Origin: Chakrabartia godavariana
GTDB lineage: Bacteria; Pseudomonadota; Alphaproteobacteria; Sphingomonadales; Sphingomonadaceae
Assembly (NCBI GenBank): GCA_005518185.1
Contig: RKSN01000001.1
Location: 1,054,501 to 1,118,500 of the forward strand
Direction of reading: 5' to 3'
DNA: 64,000 nucleotides
Shown here: one piece after another, positions 53,948 through 64,000 of the stretch
Layout of the letters: the number at the start of each line of letters is the position of its first letter
Position numbering within the stretch: position 1 is the first letter of the stretch
Notes under the pieces: model-generated
Told to the model about the DNA's origin: nothing
Databases searched by the model: none
What the model saw: the letters and a program-made list of their open reading frames with translations, nothing else
Translations under genes and position numbers: made by a program

Positions 53948-55558
53948 TTAGCTGCTGCGGCCGGCAACGCCGTTTGTGGACACGACGGGGAGCCGGAGCA
54001 CAAAGGCGTCGGCGGCCACCTCAAACACCGCCCCAACGGCGGTCGCCATGCTGTCCACCAGCCGCAACGCAAAGCCCATGCCGAGCGGCGGGCCATCGGC
54101 GCTGTCGTCATTCTGGTCGAGCGAGGTGTCAAACAGCTGCAGCGCAGTCAACCCGGCGAGCGACTGGGGCCGGTCAATCCGGAACTGGACGAACGGACCG
54201 GCACGCTGCAACTGAACGCCGATCTCGTCGTCACTGCGCGAGGCCGAAAGGGCCGCCGTGATCAGCCGGGAAAACAGGCGCTCCAGCGTGACGAGATCGA
54301 GCAGAACCGGCGGCACGTCCGGGTCAGCCTGCACCTGGAGGCGCGAACGATAGGCGCTGCCCGGGGGAGCTGCATCCTGCACGATGGCACGCAATACTGA
54401 GACCGGCTCGACGCCCGCCGCGCTGCGCCCCTCAAAGGCGCCACGCTCGATGCGCGCGGCGACGTCCAGATCATCGAACATCGCCAGCAGCTTGCGTGCA
54501 TCGACGATGATCGCCTCGGCGCGCGAGCGATAGGGTGAGGAGACGGGCCCCAGAAGCTGGGCCGAAATCATCTCTGCAAAACCGCGAATGGCGTTGAGCG
54601 GCGTCCGCAGCTCATGGACAAGCTGGCGCAGCGAGTCGGGCGGCAGCCCCTGCGCTACAAGACCCGTCGCGCGGGGCAGCGGATGCTCCTCGCGTTGCGG
54701 ACGGCGGGCCGTGCAGCGATAGCCCTCGAAACGCCCGGTCGCGTCATCGAACATGGGCAGGCCGGAAATGATCCAGTCGCCCGCGGCCATGCCCTGCCCC
54801 GGAACCCGCATTCGCGCGTTGCGGAAGGGCGTCCGGCGCCGGAAGGCCCCCGCTGCATGACCATCGACGCCATGCTCCCCGATTTCGGCCATCGACCCAA
54901 GTTCGATCCCGATCACGGGACCACGCGGCGCGCCCTCCACCCAGGAAATGATGCCGTCCACGCCGGTTTCAAACCGGAACGCTGAAACAGGCGCGTCGTC
55001 GTCCAGCAATGCAAAGCGAAAAGGACGACCTTCGTCGGCACGTTCCTTGCGAAAGGCCTCGATCCGGGCGACGAGATCCTGGATCTGCGCCACCGTTTCC
55101 TCGCGGGCACTGCCAACGACCGCTGGCAACGCAAAGTCACTGGGGCCGAAGGCGGCGAGCATCTGGTTGACCTGCGCCGGCAGGTCGCGGCGTTCCCGCA
55201 GCAAGGCGCGCGACGGCGCGGAAAGGCCAGGAAGGATGTCCTCCCATTCAGCCACCGACAGGCGTGCGGCCTGCAGCACGGGCGCTGCCACTTGTGGCAC
55301 GTCACGACCGAAGAGCGCGACCAGTTCCGCTGACTGACATTGAAAGGCGACCGCGGCCGCCGCGCTGCGCCGATGCGGCTGCGGAACCTTTTCACGAAGT
55401 TCCTCGACCCGCAGCAAGGCCCGGGCGCGCAAATCAGGGCTGATTGTGCCCTTGTCCTGCGCCAGAATGTCGACAATCTGCATCCACACAGCCGCCGCCC
55501 CGCCGACATCGTCGGTCTGCTGCGCGAGCACGGTGGTCAGGGTGTCGTCAAAGCGCAA
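53948..55558 (-). CDS. PAS-containing histidine-kinase-like protein with degenerate ATPase domain
   Basis: A 536-residue soluble protein. The N-terminal 170 residues are helical and of unknown fold; residues about 195-290 look PAS-like (GVDGIISWVEGA). The H-box LVHELRTPLNAIRGFAEM places the phosphorylatable His at 315. The following ATPase domain is degenerate: the N-box region (FSRLITAALSAS, about 429-440) has no Asn, the DxGxG motif is absent, and only the late PLGMGFALRLVDSM is recognisable. It may be a phosphotransfer scaffold or pseudokinase, similar in idea to DivL. It is divergent from an Lrp-type gene across 165 bp. Confidence 0.85.
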   Translation of the reverse strand: MRFDDTLTTVLAQQTDDVGGAAAVWMQIVDILAQDKGTISPDLRARALLRVEELREKVPQPHRRSAAAAVAFQCQSAELVALFGRDVPQVAAPVLQAARLSVAEWEDILPGLSAPSRALLRERRDLPAQVNQMLAAFGPSDFALPAVVGSAREETVAQIQDLVARIEAFRKERADEGRPFRFALLDDDAPVSAFRFETGVDGIISWVEGAPRGPVIGIELGSMAEIGEHGVDGHAAGAFRRRTPFRNARMRVPGQGMAAGDWIISGLPMFDDATGRFEGYRCTARRPQREEHPLPRATGLVAQGLPPDSLRQLVHELRTPLNAIRGFAEMISAQLLGPVSSPYRSRAEAIIVDARKLLAMFDDLDVAARIERGAFEGRSAAGVEPVSVLRAIVQDAAPPGSAYRSRLQVQADPDVPPVLLDLVTLERLFSRLITAALSASRSDDEIGVQLQRAGPFVQFRIDRPQSLAGLTALQLFDTSLDQNDDSADGPPLGMGFALRLVDSMATAVGAVFEVAADAFVLRLPVVSTNGVAGRSS

Positions 55559-55663
55559 AGCGTATCTTTCCCGTTCGGCGCGGTTCGGCCTCTCCGATGC
55601 CGGAATAGCTCCCCGCCCCGTCTATCGCCAGCCTTGATTCCGGACCGTCGCAAACTGGTACAA

Positions 55664-55679
55664 TTGCAATCGGCTGCAA
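55664..55679. promoter_or_regulatory. Inverted repeat upstream of the Lrp-type gene
   Basis: TTGCA-ATCGGC-TGCAA is a perfect 5-6-5 inverted repeat 45 bases upstream of the Lrp-family start, in the divergent region shared with the kinase-like gene. Its place suits an autoregulatory Lrp site, but Lrp sites are degenerate and this is a guess. Confidence 0.35.
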
Positions 55680-55723
55680 CTTTATTATACCTTCGGGCAA
55701 CTTCCTGAACGGATCATGTCTCT

Positions 55724-56200
55724 ATGCCGCACAATGCGTTCGATCTGATTGACCAGAAAATCCTCGCGGAGCTTCAAAAGGACGGACGCGTGACCAATGT
55801 CGAGCTGGCGAGTCGCGTCGGCTTGACGGCGCCGCCCTGCCTGCGCCGCGTGCGGACGCTGGAGGAAGACGGCGTGATCGAAGGCTATCACGCCCAGCTC
55901 AACGCGATGCGCATGGGCTATACCATCACCGTCTTTGCGATGGTCAGCCTCAAGAGCCAGGCCGAAAGCGATCTGCGCGAATTTGAGGAGCATGTCGCAA
56001 AGCTTGCGCCCGTGCGCGAATGCCACATGCTCAACGGCGAGATCGACTTCATCCTGAAGATCGTCGCGCGCGACCTGCAGGAATTTCAGGAATTCCTGAC
56101 TACCTCGCTCACGACCGCGCCGCATGTGGCAGGGGTGAAGACCTCGCTCACCATCCGGACGTCCAAGAACAAGCCGGGCGTGCCTGTCGGCGACGAATAG
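55724..56200 (+). CDS. Lrp/AsnC-family transcriptional regulator
   Basis: A 158-residue regulator. The N-terminal winged HTH is DLIDQKILAELQKDGRVTNVELASRVGLT with PPCLRRVRTLEEDGVIEGY. The C-terminal RAM domain (MGYTITVFAMVSLK through CHMLNGEIDFILKIVA) binds an amino acid effector and drives octamer formation. This is the usual Lrp size. The effector is unknown. It is followed within a few bases by a strong hairpin and then by the convergent TPR protein gene. Confidence 0.93.
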   Translation: MPHNAFDLIDQKILAELQKDGRVTNVELASRVGLTAPPCLRRVRTLEEDGVIEGYHAQLNAMRMGYTITVFAMVSLKSQAESDLREFEEHVAKLAPVRECHMLNGEIDFILKIVARDLQEFQEFLTTSLTTAPHVAGVKTSLTIRTSKNKPGVPVGDE

Positions 56201-56226
56201 AAAAGGGCCCCGGCAAAGCCGGAGCC
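56199..56226 (-). terminator. Terminator between the Lrp gene and the TPR protein gene
   Basis: GGGCCCCGGC (56204-56213), AAA loop and GCCGGAGCCC (56217-56226) form a 10-position stem with one C-A mismatch. On the minus strand it is followed by TTTT, so it serves the TPR gene ending at 56256; it may also help to stop the Lrp transcript in the other direction. Confidence 0.75.
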
Positions 56227-56255
56227 CCTCCCTTGATCGACAATGACTGGGTGGA

Positions 56256-57506
56256 TCAGGCCGCCGGCGCCTGATCGAGCCACAGCAGCCAGAACTGCGC
56301 GATGTCCTTGCGGGTCGCCCCGGTGACCGCCTGGAACGCCGCCTTGGCCGCGTCCTTCTGGCCCGAACGGGCCAGCGCGATACCGAGGCGCGTATTCACG
56401 ACGTCGGCATCGATGCCACCCTTCTTCTGGGCCAGACGGAACAGGTCGATCGCCTTGGCATAGTCGCCATAGGCCAGATAGGCGCTGCCTGTGTTGGCGG
56501 CGAGACGACCATCAGGCGCCGAAGCCGCCCGCTTTTCGTCCGCGATCACCGAAGCCTTGTCCGACGCGATCTTGTTGTTCGCATCGGTCAGACGCTCCGA
56601 GACGGCGCGGCTCGACTTGCTGACCGCACCCGAGGCGAAGCCCTCTTCGATGACAGCCTTGGCTTCACCGGGAAGCGCACCCGTCACCGCGAGCGAGGCA
56701 TATTCGAAGAAGTCACGTTCACCGGCAAGCGCCTTGGTGTCGTGCATCAGGCGGAACAGATCGAGCATCGCCTGATTGTCGAGCGTCGTCCCGTCACGAT
56801 ATATGACGAGCGCGCTACGCCAGTTTTCAGACGTCGGATAGGCGCGGACCTGTTCACGGGTCCACTTGGCCGTTTCCGAATTCATCTTGGCCTTGTACGC
56901 CATGGCAGCGCCACGCCCGTACCATTCCGGCGGCGCCTTGCGACCGGCGGCCTGTTCAGCCTTGATCGCAGCATCAAGCGCCGCAAGGCCTTCCTGCGTC
57001 GTGCCCGCCTTGAAATTTGCTTCGGCGAGCAGCAGGTGCGCGTCCACGCCGGGATTGCCGAGGCGGATGGACTCAGCAAGATACTTCTTGGCATCGACAT
57101 AATTGCCAGCCTGATAGGCCAGCTGACCTGCGGCCATGTTCAGCTTGGGCGCGTCCACTGCCGCGGCAGAACCGCTGGCGATCATTGCCATGATGCCGTC
57201 CGCCTGGAGCTTCGGATTCTTGGTGGCCTGACCCAGGGTCAGGCGCAGCGTGCCGGCGATGTACTTTTCATCGCCATTCTTCACCGTGGCCTCAGCCGCT
57301 TCGATCTTGGTGACAGCGTCGGGTGCATTCGCCTTAACGGCGGCATCCGCAGCCACATAAGCAGCGCGGAATTCCTTGCTCAGCTGCCACTGCTTGGCGG
57401 GCGCAGGCTTTTCCTTCTTCTCGGCGAGCGCCGGCGACACGGCCAGCGGAACAGCCACACCCATCGCAAACGCAATGCCAATCGCGGCGCGAGAAACGGT
57501 CTTCAT
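56256..57506 (-). CDS. Secreted tetratricopeptide-repeat protein
   Basis: A 416-residue protein with a Sec signal peptide (ending AVSPALA, cleavage before EKKEK) and a helical repeat body with several TPR-like pairs (GNYVDAKKYLAESIRLGNPGV, AYGDYAKAIDLFRLAQKKGG, RLGIALARSGQKDAAKAAF). It should be a periplasmic or outer-membrane-associated protein-protein interaction factor. The ATG at 57506 is preceded by AGGAGGA at good spacing and removes a 99-residue unrelated extension. It is divergent from gyrA across 241 bp. Partner and role are not known. Confidence 0.88.
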   Translation of the reverse strand: MKTVSRAAIGIAFAMGVAVPLAVSPALAEKKEKPAPAKQWQLSKEFRAAYVAADAAVKANAPDAVTKIEAAEATVKNGDEKYIAGTLRLTLGQATKNPKLQADGIMAMIASGSAAAVDAPKLNMAAGQLAYQAGNYVDAKKYLAESIRLGNPGVDAHLLLAEANFKAGTTQEGLAALDAAIKAEQAAGRKAPPEWYGRGAAMAYKAKMNSETAKWTREQVRAYPTSENWRSALVIYRDGTTLDNQAMLDLFRLMHDTKALAGERDFFEYASLAVTGALPGEAKAVIEEGFASGAVSKSSRAVSERLTDANNKIASDKASVIADEKRAASAPDGRLAANTGSAYLAYGDYAKAIDLFRLAQKKGGIDADVVNTRLGIALARSGQKDAAKAAFQAVTGATRKDIAQFWLLWLDQAPAA

Positions 57507-57747
57507 ATCCCTTATCCTCCTGAGTGCCGAAAGGCTTTTCCGGCACGAAATGATGCGCGACTCCGCTAATCCTTTCGTGCAATCTGCACAAGCGGAACCA
57601 TGCGCGGTCCACCTGCCCGCCAGCGCCTGAACGGCGATTGAACCAGTCCACAGAAAGTCTGCGGCCAAGGGCGTTGTTGCTGGCATTTCTGTGCGCAGCG
57701 CACTAGGCCCGCAGCAGCAAAAAGTACCTTTGTGGAAAGTCAGTATT

Positions 57748-60453
<2,706 letters not shown>

Positions 60454-60458
60454 TAAAG

Positions 60459-60488
60459 AAAAGCCCCGGCCAGACGGTCGGGGCTTTT
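60459..60488 (+). terminator. Intrinsic terminator of gyrA
   Basis: AAAAGCCCCG (60459-60468) pairs perfectly with CGGGGCTTTT (60479-60488) around a 10-nt loop, directly after the gyrA stop. The A-run on one side and T-run on the other let it work in both directions, so it may also serve rpmE, which converges on it. Confidence 0.9.
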
Positions 60489-60519
60489 GCTTTGACTAGG
60501 TGTCAATCCGAGGCCGGAC

Positions 60520-60747
60520 TTAGCGCTTGAGCGTGAGACCACCGAAGCGCTTGTTGAACTTCGCGACCTGACCGGCGGTGTCCATCAGACGGGCCGAGCC
60601 ACCGGTCCATGCCGGGTGCGCCAGCGGATCGATGTCGAGGACCATCGTGTCGCCTTCCTTGCCCCAGGTGGAGCGGGTTTCGAACACGGTGCCGTCGGTC
60701 ATCTGGACCTTGATCATGTGGTAATCGGGGTGGCCGTCTTTTTTCAT
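60520..60747 (-). CDS. rpmE: 50S ribosomal protein L31, cysteine-free form
   Basis: A 75-residue L31. [19 protein letters not shown] and [18 protein letters not shown] followed by HPAWTGG are conserved alphaproteobacterial L31 sequence. The CxxC zinc-binding motif of the zinc-containing type is absent, so this is the zinc-independent C- form and is not expected to be zinc-regulated. The ATG at 60747 is chosen because upstream residues are not ribosomal-like. It lies 97 bp downstream of fabZ on the same strand. Confidence 0.95.
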   Translation of the reverse strand: MKKDGHPDYHMIKVQMTDGTVFETRSTWGKEGDTMVLDIDPLAHPAWTGGSARLMDTAGQVAKFNKRFGGLTLKR

Positions 60748-60844
60748 GTCTCTTGCTCCAAGTTCGACTGGTTCCGACCAGTCCGGGATGCGGGAAAGCG
60801 CGGGCATTAGCCGCGCATGATCAAATTGGCAAGCGCCGTGTGGC

Positions 60845-61294
60845 TCAGGCCGGCGGATCGGCGATCATTGCGGTAAAGTTGGCCTCGGCGGCCAGCTTTC
60901 CATCGATGAGCGCACGTCCCGCAAATTTGCAGACGCTCGACCGTTTCTGAATGAATTCGGCTTCGAGCGTGAGCAGGCAGCCCGGTTCGACCGGCGTGCG
61001 GAACTTCGCCCCGTCAATCGCCATGAAATAGACGAGCTTGCCGGAGCCCGCCAGACCGAGCGATTCAATCGCGAGGACGCCAGCGGCCTGCGCCAGCGCC
61101 TCCACGATCAAGACGCCCGGCATGATCGGACGACCGGGGAAGTGCCCCTGAAAGAACGGCTCGTTGATGGTGACGGCCTTGATCGCACGGATCGACTGAT
61201 CCGGCACGATCTCTTCCACCCGATCCACGAGCAGCATGGGGTAACGGTGTGGCAGTGCCGCCAGTACCGCACGAATATCCAGCGAACCTGCCAT
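60845..61294 (-). CDS. fabZ: 3-hydroxyacyl-[acyl-carrier-protein] dehydratase FabZ
   Basis: A 149-residue hot-dog fold dehydratase in fatty acid elongation. The catalytic motif [23 protein letters not shown] holds the active-site His and, further on, Glu. [13 protein letters not shown] precedes it. The ATG at 61294 has a GAGGTGAT site. It lies 23 bp after the skp-like gene. In many proteobacteria fabZ follows lpxD in a bamA-skp-lpxD-fabZ-lpxA cluster; here lpxD and lpxA are missing, in line with the sphingomonad replacement of lipid A by glycosphingolipid. Confidence 0.95.
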   Translation of the reverse strand: MAGSLDIRAVLAALPHRYPMLLVDRVEEIVPDQSIRAIKAVTINEPFFQGHFPGRPIMPGVLIVEALAQAAGVLAIESLGLAGSGKLVYFMAIDGAKFRTPVEPGCLLTLEAEFIQKRSSVCKFAGRALIDGKLAAEANFTAMIADPPA

Positions 61295-61317
61295 CACCTC
61301 TGCCCCGTTCTGCGCGC

Positions 61318-61944
61318 TTAGCGGCCCTGCGGCTGCTGCTGGGCCGGTGCAGCCGGCTGCTGCGCGCCCGGACGGTTCTGGCCCGGCTGCCAATTAGCCG
61401 GCGGCGTGATCGAGACATTGGGAACGAGCGCGTTGAGTTCGTTCACGATATCCTGCGTGAGATCGGTGCCCGGCGTGTTCTTGATGACGGCGCCACGCTG
61501 CAGCAGCAGGGCAACCTTCTTCTTCGCCATGGCAGCGGTCACTGCGGCATCGAGCTTGGTATCGATCTGCTCAAGAACATAGGCGTTCACGCGCTCCAGC
61601 GGATCGCTGAGGCGGCCGAGTTCTTCCTGCGCAGAGCGCTGCTTGTCCTGAATGGCCTTTGCCTGCGCCTGCAGCGCCGGGTTTTCCGGGTTGGCCTTCT
61701 GGTCGGCCTGGAACTTGACGATCATGGCGTTGAGTTCAGCCTGAAGAACGCGCGAGCGCGATTCCACCTGGTCGTACTGTGCCTTGTACGTCACGCGCAT
61801 CTGCTGTTCGGCCGTCTTGGCCGCTGCCGATGCTGCGAGCACCTGCTGCACGTCGGTATAGGCCACCGACTGCGCCATTGCAGGGGCGGCAGGCGCGAGG
61901 GCGAGCGCCGACGCGGCGAGAATCATCTTGGTCATGGTCTTCAT
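61318..61944 (-). CDS. OmpH/Skp-family periplasmic chaperone
   Basis: A 208-residue protein with a signal peptide (cleavage expected after PAMA) and a coiled-coil Skp-like core ([26 protein letters not shown] onward). The Q/P-rich C-terminal tail ([20 protein letters not shown]) is an extension not seen in E. coli Skp. Skp carries unfolded outer-membrane proteins to the BAM complex, encoded just upstream on the same strand (bamA); the two genes overlap by ATGA. A holdase role follows from the family. Confidence 0.9.
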   Translation of the reverse strand: MKTMTKMILAASALALAPAAPAMAQSVAYTDVQQVLAASAAAKTAEQQMRVTYKAQYDQVESRSRVLQAELNAMIVKFQADQKANPENPALQAQAKAIQDKQRSAQEELGRLSDPLERVNAYVLEQIDTKLDAAVTAAMAKKKVALLLQRGAVIKNTPGTDLTQDIVNELNALVPNVSITPPANWQPGQNRPGAQQPAAPAQQQPQGR

Positions 61945-64000
61945 CAGAATTGAGTTCCTACGTTGAAAGTGAACAGTTTTGGATCATCCCCGTCACGCTT
62001 GATAAGCGCCTTGGCTATATCAATCCTGAACGGGCCGAAGGGAGAGCGCCAGTTGACGCCGAAGCCAACAGAAACGCGCGGCTTCCAGGAATCGCCGAAA
62101 TAGCGTTCCTCAAAGGCCGGTACGCTGAAGATCGAAGTGGTACCCGTCGCACAGGTATTTGTGTTCTGAAACTCTGTCACCACGCCCGTCACATTGTCAC
62201 GGCAGCGCGTCAGGCCGTTGGGCAGGCTGTTGAGCACCGGCTTGGTCATGCCGAACACGGAGCCTGCGACCGCGAAGATTGACGGCCGCAGCCCCATTTC
62301 GCGCGCGCCAGACCCGAGCGGAATTTCCAGCTCAAGCCGACCCAGATAATAGGCGCGGCCACCCAGCGAGTCATCGACAACCTGGTTACGCGCCGTGATC
62401 AACTGCCCATTGGTGTCATAGAACAGGCGCTGCACGCGCGGTCCGATGCCGCGAATGTCAAAGCCCGGGAACTGGGGTTCCCCCAGATAGAAACGGTCGG
62501 TCAGGCGGACCTTGTCCAGCCCGGCGCCCCGGCTCTTCTCGAACGAGTGGATATACCCGCCTTCCGTCTGCACCGAGAAGACATAGTTGCCGAACGGCTT
62601 CCAATATTTGCGCGCGTCCACCGTGGTGCGCAGATAGCGGACGCTGCCGCCAAGGCCTGCAAAGTCCTGGCTGACCAGAAGCCGCTGGCCCTTGGTCGGA
62701 CGGATGCGATTGTCCAGATTGTCGAACACGACGCTGTAGCCGAGCGATGACGTCGTCCGCTTGCCGATGGCATCGCAGAGATAGCGCCCGGCGAGGAATG
62801 GATCGCACTGGCCGTTAAAGTAATAGGTCGCCGTATCGAGCGACACGTCGTCATAGCTGAGGCCATAACGGGCGGCGAACGACCAATATTCGGTGATCGG
62901 CACGCCCATGCGCAGCTGCAGACCCGTCGTAACCTGCTGATAGGTCGTCTGGCGGCTCTGGTTGATGAAGTTGAACGAGTTCAGATCGCGCCGGAAAATA
63001 TCGCCGCCGACCGCGATGTTGCGATCGAGGAAATAGGGCTCGGTAAAGCCCAGTTCGATCGACTTCGAATATTGGGAGTAGTTGACGCTGGCGCGCAGCT
63101 CCTGCCCCTTGCCGCGGAAATTGCGCTGGCGGATCGAGAAGTTGATGATGAAGCGTTCGAGCGAGGAGAAGCCAGCGGACAGCTGCAGTTCGCCCGTCGC
63201 CTTTTCTTCCACATTCGCCTCAAGAACGATGCGGTCGGGTGCGGAGCCCGGCTTCTGTTCGATTTCCAGCTTTTCCTGGAAGAAGCCAAGGCTCTGGATG
63301 CGGTCAGACGAGCGCTTGACCTGGAAGCTGTTGAACGGGTCGCCTTCGGCCAGACGGAATTCGCGGCGGACGACCTTGTCCTGCGTCACAGTATTCCCGT
63401 TGATGTCGATCCGTTCCACATAGACACGCGGCGCATCCGCGATCTTGTAGGCGATGGACATCGTGAGCGTGTCCTTGTCCCGCTGGAAATCGGGATTCAC
63501 CTCGGCAAAGGCATAGCCGAACAGGCCCGCCGCCTCGGTCAGCCCCTCAACGGTGTCTTCCACCTGCTTGGCGTTGTACCAGGCACCCTTCTTGGTCGCG
63601 AGCGACTCTGCCTTGGGCTTGTAGTCACGCAGTTCGCTCTCGACGGTCACGTCGCCAAACTTGTAGCGCTGGCCTTCCTCGACAACATAAGTGACGATGA
63701 AGTCACGCTTGTCCGGGGTCAGTTCAGCAGTCGCCGATGTCACGCGGAAGTCCGCATAGCCCTGCGTCAGATAGAACTGACGCATCTTGGACTGGTCATA
63801 TGCCAGCTTGTCGGGATCATAGCTGTCCTTGGACGAGAAGATGCCAAGCGGGCTCGACGGCCGCGTGGCCATCTCGCTGATGATCTTCTTGTCCGAAAAC
63901 TTCTCATTGCCCAGAATGTTGATCTGGCGGACCTTGGACTTCGGCCCTTCGTTGATTTCGAAAACGATATCGACGCGGTTCTGGTCCAGCGTGACCATCT
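61944..64000 (-). CDS. bamA: Outer membrane assembly factor BamA, C-terminal part (start outside window)
   Basis: A 685-residue open-ended frame reading leftward from the window end to a TGA at 61944. POTRA domains are visible in the first part (INEGPKSKVRQINILGNEKFSD, VVEEGQRYKFGDVTVESE, ERIDINGNTVTQDKVVRREFRL). The 16-strand barrel follows from about GELQLSAGFSSLERF, and it ends in a C-terminal aromatic residue (FTFNVGTQF), the beta-signal. BamA is the essential insertase of the BAM complex. The signal peptide and first POTRA lie outside the window. Confidence 0.95.
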   Translation of the reverse strand, partial: MVTLDQNRVDIVFEINEGPKSKVRQINILGNEKFSDKKIISEMATRPSSPLGIFSSKDSYDPDKLAYDQSKMRQFYLTQGYADFRVTSATAELTPDKRDFIVTYVVEEGQRYKFGDVTVESELRDYKPKAESLATKKGAWYNAKQVEDTVEGLTEAAGLFGYAFAEVNPDFQRDKDTLTMSIAYKIADAPRVYVERIDINGNTVTQDKVVRREFRLAEGDPFNSFQVKRSSDRIQSLGFFQEKLEIEQKPGSAPDRIVLEANVEEKATGELQLSAGFSSLERFIINFSIRQRNFRGKGQELRASVNYSQYSKSIELGFTEPYFLDRNIAVGGDIFRRDLNSFNFINQSRQTTYQQVTTGLQLRMGVPITEYWSFAARYGLSYDDVSLDTATYYFNGQCDPFLAGRYLCDAIGKRTTSSLGYSVVFDNLDNRIRPTKGQRLLVSQDFAGLGGSVRYLRTTVDARKYWKPFGNYVFSVQTEGGYIHSFEKSRGAGLDKVRLTDRFYLGEPQFPGFDIRGIGPRVQRLFYDTNGQLITARNQVVDDSLGGRAYYLGRLELEIPLGSGAREMGLRPSIFAVAGSVFGMTKPVLNSLPNGLTRCRDNVTGVVTEFQNTNTCATGTTSIFSVPAFEERYFGDSWKPRVSVGFGVNWRSPFGPFRIDIAKALIKRDGDDPKLFTFNVGTQF

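Overview
This 64 kb window is chromosomal DNA from an aerobic alphaproteobacterium, most likely a sphingomonad (Sphingomonadales; the genus is not certain, Sphingopyxis-like is a guess). The evidence is high GC with strongly GC-biased third codon positions, the dusB-ntrB-ntrC-ntrY-ntrX-hfq-hflX order, a fused ispDF, a double-domain Hfq, a LigF-like etherase, arginine succinyltransferase genes, and bamA-skp-fabZ without the lipid A genes lpxD/lpxA. Genes are tightly packed, often overlapping by 4 bp, with no gene-free stretch over 300 bp. I see no insertion sequence, prophage, CRISPR array or rRNA. Two tRNAs are present.

Layout. 1-4.1 kb (+): tmk (partial), holB, metG, tatD and a membrane-anchored retropepsin. 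4.2-6.9 kb (-): an acyl-CoA dehydrogenase and its MerR/LiuR-like regulator behind a perfect palindromic operator, then hisI. 7-9.6 kb (+): purF, an SDR and a PilZ protein. 9.6-16.1 kb (-): a serine hydrolase, photolyase, a membrane metal-dependent hydrolase and a two-gene 2-oxoacid:ferredoxin oxidoreductase (korAB). 16.3-18.3 kb (+): an esterase, rppH and a methyltransferase. 18.3-22.8 kb (-): a CYP153-like P450, a large GST-fold protein and malate synthase G. 23-27.3 kb (+): a LigF-like beta-etherase/GST, an M20 hydrolase, astA and astB. 27.4-28.4 kb (+): a small membrane protein and mazG. 28.4-37.5 kb (-): hflX, tandem-domain hfq, ntrX, ntrY, ntrC, ntrB, dusB. 37.6-39.9 kb (+): ispDF, a secreted protein, pncC. 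39.8-41.2 kb (-): coq10-like and lipA. 41.3-42.5 kb (+): carbonic anhydrase and an FMN-binding protein. 42.6-44.3 kb (-): ettA. 44.4-53.7 kb (+): a small lipoprotein, then a complete chemotaxis cluster. 53.7-53.9 kb (-): tRNA-Pro and a CAT-anticodon tRNA. 53.9-57.5 kb: a degenerate histidine kinase (-), an Lrp regulator (+) and a secreted TPR protein (-). 57.7-60.5 kb (+): gyrA. 60.5-64 kb (-): rpmE, fabZ, skp and bamA (partial).

The most distinctive region is the chemotaxis cluster mcp-STAS-cheA-cheR-cheB-cheD-cheY-cheW-cheB2-orf84. The receptor ends in a CheR/CheB-tethering-type pentapeptide. A STAS protein without the usual phosphoserine lies between receptor and kinase. A second CheB-like protein keeps the Ser and Asp of the methylesterase triad but has Arg where His should be. 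The last gene encodes an 84-residue helical protein with a DxxxQ motif like the CheZ phosphatase active site. Together these suggest altered adaptation and signal-termination parts in a locus with no flagellar genes and no recognisable cheZ. Other points of note are the Hfq with two Sm domains in one chain, an NtrX without the GAFTGA loop, and a histidine kinase without its ATP-binding N-box.

All calls come from reading the sequence and from remembered family signatures; no database search was run.
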